Assembly (NCBI GenBank): GCA_046050105.1
Contig: JBJOQE010000012.1
Span: forward strand, 1 to 25,232
Reading direction: 5' to 3'
Source: JAYQPD01 sp046050105
GTDB lineage: Bacteria; Patescibacteriota; Minisyncoccia; Phycocordibacterales; UBA918
DNA length: 25,232 bases
In this document: piece after piece, positions 22,413 to 25,232 of the stretch
Layout: each line of letters opens with the position of its first letter
Position numbering within the stretch: position 1 is the stretch's first letter
Translations under genes and position numbers: made by a program
The notes under the pieces: generated by a model
Database searches by the model: none
What the model was told of the DNA's origin: nothing
Seen by the model: only the letters and a program-made list of their open reading frames with translations

Positions 22413-22995
22413 GGTGATTGATGACGGTAGTAAGGAATGTTTTAAAGAGTGCATGGACGTGGTCGAATTCTTTGAGGATGCCGCCATCTAATCGTCCATG
22501 AAGGAGAGCGGACAACTTTTCGTACTTGTCCTCAAGTCCATGGAGCGATGTGCCGAAATGTTTGATGAAAAGTTCTGGCTTGTCCGAATATTCCTCCACT
22601 ATAGAGCGCATGTTGTGGATTTTGTCGGCGGCCGAGATCATAAGTGACTCTCGGGGTGCTAGGTCGAGCGCCTTCATGTAGCGGACCTGGCGCTCTTCCC
22701 AGGTAAACCGTGAACGTTCTGCGTGGAGAGCATCAGTAACACCTTCCACTAGAGTCCGTACGCGCTTCCCGAAGTCTCCCTCAAGCTCCTCTGGTGTATA
22801 GTCAGTGTCCTCAAGGGTGTCGTGGAGGAGGCCCGCGATGACTGTTTCTTCATCGCATCCGTAATCGGCGAGCATGAACGCTACGGTCACGAGATGGGTG
22901 ATGTAGGGATATGGCTCAGACCCTTTTCGTGTCTGCCCATCATGGAGCACCGACGCCGCGCGAATAGCTTGTTCGATTTTATAGGAATAGAGCAT
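22390..22995 (-). CDS. SpoT/MESH1-like HD hydrolase (stand-alone)
   Basis: A 201-residue HD-domain protein resembling the hydrolase half of RelA/SpoT, which degrades (p)ppGpp. Motifs: HDGQTRKGSEPYPYITHL (His18, His34), GLLHDTLEDT (His58-Asp59, Glu62-Asp63) and ISAADKIHNM (Asp124). No synthetase or TGS/ACT regulatory domain is present, so it can only be a hydrolase, like small alarmone hydrolases. Another substrate is possible. It begins one base after the stop of the methyltransferase gene (TAATATG junction) and overlaps pepF, so the three form a tight operon. Confidence 0.88.
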   Translation of the reverse strand: MLYSYKIEQAIRAASVLHDGQTRKGSEPYPYITHLVTVAFMLADYGCDEETVIAGLLHDTLEDTDYTPEELEGDFGKRVRTLVEGVTDALHAERSRFTWEERQVRYMKALDLAPRESLMISAADKIHNMRSIVEEYSDKPELFIKHFGTSLHGLEDKYEKLSALLHGRLDGGILKEFDHVHALFKTFLTTVINHHEKENFR

Positions 22996-22996
22996 A

Positions 22997-23305
22997 TTAA
23001 ACGTGTGGAGTTAGTATACACTCCCTGTGCACTCGTTCGCCCGAAATGAGCACCCCCTCACTTCTGAGGCGCTTTATTTTAGCACTCGGGCCGCCGCCAT
23101 TGTATTCCCCTATGTAGCCGCTCGCACGCACCACGCGGTGACACGGCACTGTTTTGTCGTGGTTTTGTGCCATCAGGGTACCCACAGCACGTGCAGCACC
23201 AGGATATCCAGCAGAGAGCGCAACCTGACCATAAGAAAGCACTTTTCCTTTGGGGATTTTCTTTACTATAGCGTGCACACGTTCTTTGAATGTTTCGTTT
23301 CTCAT
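22997..23305 (-). CDS. Single-domain methylated-DNA-cysteine methyltransferase
   Basis: Repairs O6-alkylguanine by moving the alkyl group to its own cysteine, or flags it for excision repair. From the ATG at 23305 the protein has 102 residues and consists only of the C-terminal DNA-binding domain of the MGMT/Ogt family. It shows IPKGKVLSYGQVAL, the helix-turn-helix part GAARAVGTLMAQN and the active site VPCHRVVRASG with Cys55. The N-terminal domain of full MGMT is absent. Size and layout match alkyltransferase-like proteins, but those have Trp or Ala at this position; here the Cys is kept. AATAAT lies 9 bases before the ATG, a weak leaderless-type -10 box. Confidence 0.92.
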   Translation of the reverse strand: MRNETFKERVHAIVKKIPKGKVLSYGQVALSAGYPGAARAVGTLMAQNHDKTVPCHRVVRASGYIGEYNGGGPSAKIKRLRSEGVLISGERVHRECILTPHV

Positions 23306-23402
23306 GTCCAACTCATTATTCGTGAGCGTTCGAAACGTCCAGCGATTTCCTCACGGGGAAAATCGGGACGGAAATTCGCTATAGTCGCTTACACTCCTTT
23401 GC

Positions 23403-24188
23403 TCATTTCTTCTTTCCGAGCGCAATTGCCTGGAGTTTCTTCCCGGCTGCTGTACGGTAGGTGCAGTACTCACACGAGTCTGAAGACGCAGGGAGATTCT
23501 CGTCTTCCAAGCACGACTTTATTTTAGTAAGGGTGGGTTCAATCCACGACGTATCGCCTTCGCACGGTACGAGCGTCACCTTAAACTCAAGTTGGCCATT
23601 AAAAGCTTCCTTATCTGCCGTAGCATTTGCATACACAAAGTACCCGGTCTTCGATACAGAAAAACCATTCTGTTCAAGAAGCCATTGGTACACACCAATT
23701 TGGCGGCGGTATTGTGCTTCCCACGAAGAATCGGCAAGAGTCACAATATCGCCTTCTTTTGAAGTTGCCTTGTAGTCCACCACAATGAGGTTGTCGTCAG
23801 CGTCTACCCAAATATCATCGACAGCTCCTGAAACGGTGAATCCTGTGGCGCTGTGTTTGTGCTCAATACCTTCAAAGTTCTCACGCCAGGTTCCCATCTT
23901 CTCGTGCTCAAACGGTATAGCTTCAACACCATACTCATCCATGAGGGGGTGCGTACTTCCTTCTTTGCGATGCACATCAAACTCTCTCTTTAAAAGTGCA
24001 TCAACCGCAACGTTGAGCGTGAATGCAGGGCCACGTGGGCGTGCGGTGCCGAGTTTGTTATCCAGATAGAAACAGCGGGGGCATTCAATAAAGAGATCAA
24101 TCTTTGAACGCGAAAGACGCCACTTCGCACCACCGTAGTTCCAGTCCGCATTTCGGTTAGGGTTATATTTTTTTTCGAAGGTAGCCAT
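23403..24188 (-). CDS. RecB/Cas4-like PD-(D/E)XK nuclease
   Basis: A 261-residue nuclease-fold protein, probably a DNA exonuclease or repair nuclease. RLSRSKIDLFIECPRCFYLD (24-43) is the N-terminal signature of PDDEXK_1/RecB-like proteins. The metal-binding core reads GAVDDIW (Asp124 or Asp125) and VVDYKAT (Asp138, Lys140), followed by the QxxxY motif RRQIGVYQWL (Gln163, Tyr167). A CxxC at 36-39 and another at 239-242 (SCEYCTY) could bind an iron-sulfur cluster or zinc, as in Cas4/AddB, though the spacing differs from the Cas4 pattern. No CRISPR or recombination gene is nearby. I use the ATG at 24188; the open frame further up runs into a terminator and is not coding. Confidence 0.85.
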   Translation of the reverse strand: MATFEKKYNPNRNADWNYGGAKWRLSRSKIDLFIECPRCFYLDNKLGTARPRGPAFTLNVAVDALLKREFDVHRKEGSTHPLMDEYGVEAIPFEHEKMGTWRENFEGIEHKHSATGFTVSGAVDDIWVDADDNLIVVDYKATSKEGDIVTLADSSWEAQYRRQIGVYQWLLEQNGFSVSKTGYFVYANATADKEAFNGQLEFKVTLVPCEGDTSWIEPTLTKIKSCLEDENLPASSDSCEYCTYRTAAGKKLQAIALGKKK

Positions 24189-24198
24189 GGGTGATTCT

Positions 24199-24207
24199 AG
24201 TATACCA
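24199..24207 (-). promoter_or_regulatory. Extended -10 promoter of the RecB-like nuclease gene
   Basis: Minus strand: TGG-TATACT, an extended -10, with the -10 hexamer ending 10 bases before the ATG. The predicted leader is about 4 bases. The -35 region is weak, as is usual with an extended -10. Confidence 0.65.
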
Positions 24208-24241
24208 GACACACAAATGCCGCTCATGTGTAATGTACAAG

Positions 24242-24284
24242 AAGACACACAAAAGCCTCACGAAGTGAGGCTTTTGTGTGTCTT
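24242..24284 (-). terminator. Terminator with a 20-bp perfect stem
   Basis: A 20-bp perfect inverted repeat with a 3-base loop begins 14 bases after the stop codon at 24299. On the minus strand the inner GCCTCAC/GTGAGGC stem is followed by TTTTGTGTGTCTT, a usable U-tract; the outer 13 bp extend the stem further. Confidence 0.85.
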
Positions 24285-24298
24285 ATAAGTTGAGTTCG

Positions 24299-24859
24299 TT
24301 ATTCAGCCTTGAAGGTAGAACCGAGGAACTTACCCTCTGCATTCTTCAGTACGAGGTCGGTCTTTGAAGAGTAGGCACGGTTGCCGTCAGTGCTGTGGAA
24401 TACCACTGCGTACATATCACCTTGCTTCATACCTGCGAGAAGTTCAACTTCCTTTGGAATAAGGCCAGTTTTTGTATCAAAACGTGATGCTCCAAGAACT
24501 GCACCAAGGTTTTCACCGTCCATCTGATGCACCGCAACCCAACCACCTTCTGCGGGGAATTTCATTTCACCGAGAGCAACCTTGCTACCAGCCTTGATGG
24601 CACTAAGTGCGATTGAGCCTGCACCAAGCGTTACCTCAGCAACAGGTGCGGCAATTTCTGTCGTTGCCTCTGCACTCGCTTCAGTATTTTCAGTCTTCAC
24701 TTCTTCAGTAGTCGCTTCCTTCGCGTCATCCTTCTTTACGTCCTTGTTCATGTCTTTCTTCGGTTCTGCACTGAAGACCCACATGAGAAGTCCACCAATA
24801 AGGAGACCTGAAATAAATGCGACTACTGTCTTCTGACCCTGCTGTTGTTCTGCTTCCAT
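24299..24859 (-). CDS. Membrane-anchored DUF7282-like protein
   Basis: A 186-residue protein with an N-terminal anchor (about 11-29, TVVAFISGLLIGGLLMWVF). A Lys/Glu/Thr/Ala-rich flexible stalk (about 32-72) follows, then an outward-facing domain of ~110 residues. That domain, with WVAVHQMDGENLGAVLGAS and DMYAVVFHSTDGNRAY, looks like DUF7282, a beta-sandwich domain known mostly from archaeal and bacterial surface proteins; recognition is from memory and moderate. It is monocistronic, with an extended -10 promoter and a strong terminator. Role unknown, presumably cell surface. Confidence 0.78.
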   Translation of the reverse strand: MEAEQQQGQKTVVAFISGLLIGGLLMWVFSAEPKKDMNKDVKKDDAKEATTEEVKTENTEASAEATTEIAAPVAEVTLGAGSIALSAIKAGSKVALGEMKFPAEGGWVAVHQMDGENLGAVLGASRFDTKTGLIPKEVELLAGMKQGDMYAVVFHSTDGNRAYSSKTDLVLKNAEGKFLGSTFKAE

Positions 24860-24896
24860 ACGTAAATTCTTTATCTAACCGGATAATACGGGGAAA

Positions 24897-24905
24897 ATTA
24901 TAGCA
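24897..24905 (-). promoter_or_regulatory. Extended -10 promoter of the DUF7282-like gene
   Basis: Minus strand: TGC-TATAAT, a perfect -10 hexamer with the extended TG. It is placed to give a leader of about 30 bases, so this gene is not leaderless; no clear Shine-Dalgarno is seen in the leader. Confidence 0.65.
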
Positions 24906-24911
24906 CGATGT

Positions 24912-25232
24912 TTAGGGATGAGCGCAAAGCATGGTCCCCTCCTCTAAAACGGCTCTAATCCTTGATTTTGTGAGGCCAGCGGACGAGAGAATGCCCTCAT
25001 TGTCAACAATATCGCGACAGAGCACTGCTCCGCTCTGTAGCAGTGTACTCTTTTCGCGCGCACGAAGTGATGAGAGTACGGTGATGGGATAAAGCTTTGT
25101 ACGTTCAATCCATGACTGCAAAGAGTGTTCACGAGGATGATCCCATCCAATGAGTTCAATACCGACACACTTACCATACTCAATTGCTGCAGAGGTAAAT
25201 TTTGTGTTGGTGATTACCGCTGCGCGTCGCTT
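24912..25232 (-). CDS. C-terminus of ATP-cone/Mrr-type restriction-endonuclease-like protein, 5' end outside window
   Basis: The frame is open from the window edge and encodes the last 106 residues of a longer protein. It reads AAVITNTKFTSAAIEYGKCV, GIELIGWDHP, LYPITVLSSL and, at the end, SSAGLTKSRIRAVLEEGTML. From memory this resembles the C-terminal part of a family that joins an ATP-cone domain to an Mrr-like PD-(D/E)XK domain (family versions read roughly VTNTRFT...YG.C.G..LLSWDYP...LYPITVL). The catalytic residues, if present, lie mostly outside the window. It ends at 24912, 7 bases before the promoter of the DUF7282-like gene. Confidence 0.6.
   Translation of the reverse strand, partial: KRRAAVITNTKFTSAAIEYGKCVGIELIGWDHPREHSLQSWIERTKLYPITVLSSLRAREKSTLLQSGAVLCRDIVDNEGILSSAGLTKSRIRAVLEEGTMLCAHP

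Noticed and set aside
22413..22487. 25-residue N-terminal extension of the M3 peptidase
   Set aside because: It lies wholly within the SpoT-like gene, is low-complexity, and the MKKK start at 22412 fits the family length.
23312..23402. Imperfect GCGA-TTTCC inverted/direct repeats between the nuclease and methyltransferase genes
   Set aside because: The pairing has bulges, a long loop and no T-run, so neither a terminator nor an operator can be supported.
24189..24248. 20-residue N-terminal extension of the RecB-like nuclease
   Set aside because: It would be encoded upstream of the -10 box and inside the terminator of the previous gene; the ATG at 24188 fits the family start better.
1..25232. 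CRISPR array, insertion sequence, prophage or attachment site
   Set aside because: No regularly spaced repeats, transposase or integrase motifs, or long terminal repeats were seen; the Cas4-like nuclease stands alone.

Overview
This window looks like part of a small, gene-dense genome from the Candidate Phyla Radiation (Patescibacteria), most likely a parcubacterial lineage (Kaiserbacteria/Nomurabacteria-like). That placement is an inference. It rests on the style of the proteins: a cysteine-free L36, a shortened L13, an alanyl-tRNA synthetase that stops right after its editing domain, 7TM-type histidine kinases in tandem, and a PilM-like ATPase next to a single-pass 'baseplate J-like' surface protein. 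Nearly everything is on the minus strand. Only one gene (an HD-domain hydrolase) is clearly on the plus strand. No tRNA, rRNA, CRISPR array, insertion sequence or prophage was seen, and no gap between genes exceeds about 270 bp.

Layout, low to high coordinate (minus-strand transcription runs the other way). 1-3335: histidine kinase, 55-residue membrane protein, histidine kinase; the lowest one is cut by the window edge. 3377-4541: a cysteine-rich membrane-anchored protein overlapping an unknown 259-residue protein. 4634-5803: two unknown membrane proteins. 5812-9461: the heat-shock chaperone cluster grpE-dnaK-dnaJ. 9568-10278 (+): HD-domain phosphohydrolase, convergent with an inositol-monophosphatase-family enzyme (10317-11165). 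11166-11431: non-coding, with terminators and two related hairpins. 11432-15456: the infA-rpmJ-rpsM-rpsK-rpsD-rpoA-rplQ-rplM-rpsI transcription/translation operon. 15559-18219: PilM/FtsA-like ATPase plus baseplate-J-like membrane protein. 18305-20257: alaS. 20320-23305: small membrane protein, M3 oligopeptidase, SpoT-like HD hydrolase and methylated-DNA methyltransferase. 23403-24188: RecB/Cas4-like nuclease. 24299-24859: membrane-anchored DUF7282-like protein. 24912-25232: C-terminus of what resembles an ATP-cone/Mrr-type restriction-endonuclease-like protein.

The most distinctive signal is in the control regions. Several genes that open a transcription unit (grpE, infA, alaS, the pilM-like gene, the RecB-like nuclease and the membrane protein after dnaJ) have a good -10 hexamer only 6-11 bases before the start codon. 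Their mRNAs should therefore be leaderless or carry leaders of only a few bases. The ribosomal operon also shows almost no Shine-Dalgarno sequences. A few genes (start codons at 5194 and 11165) do have a strong AGGAGG, so two initiation modes seem to coexist. All of this was read by eye; no database search or statistics were run.
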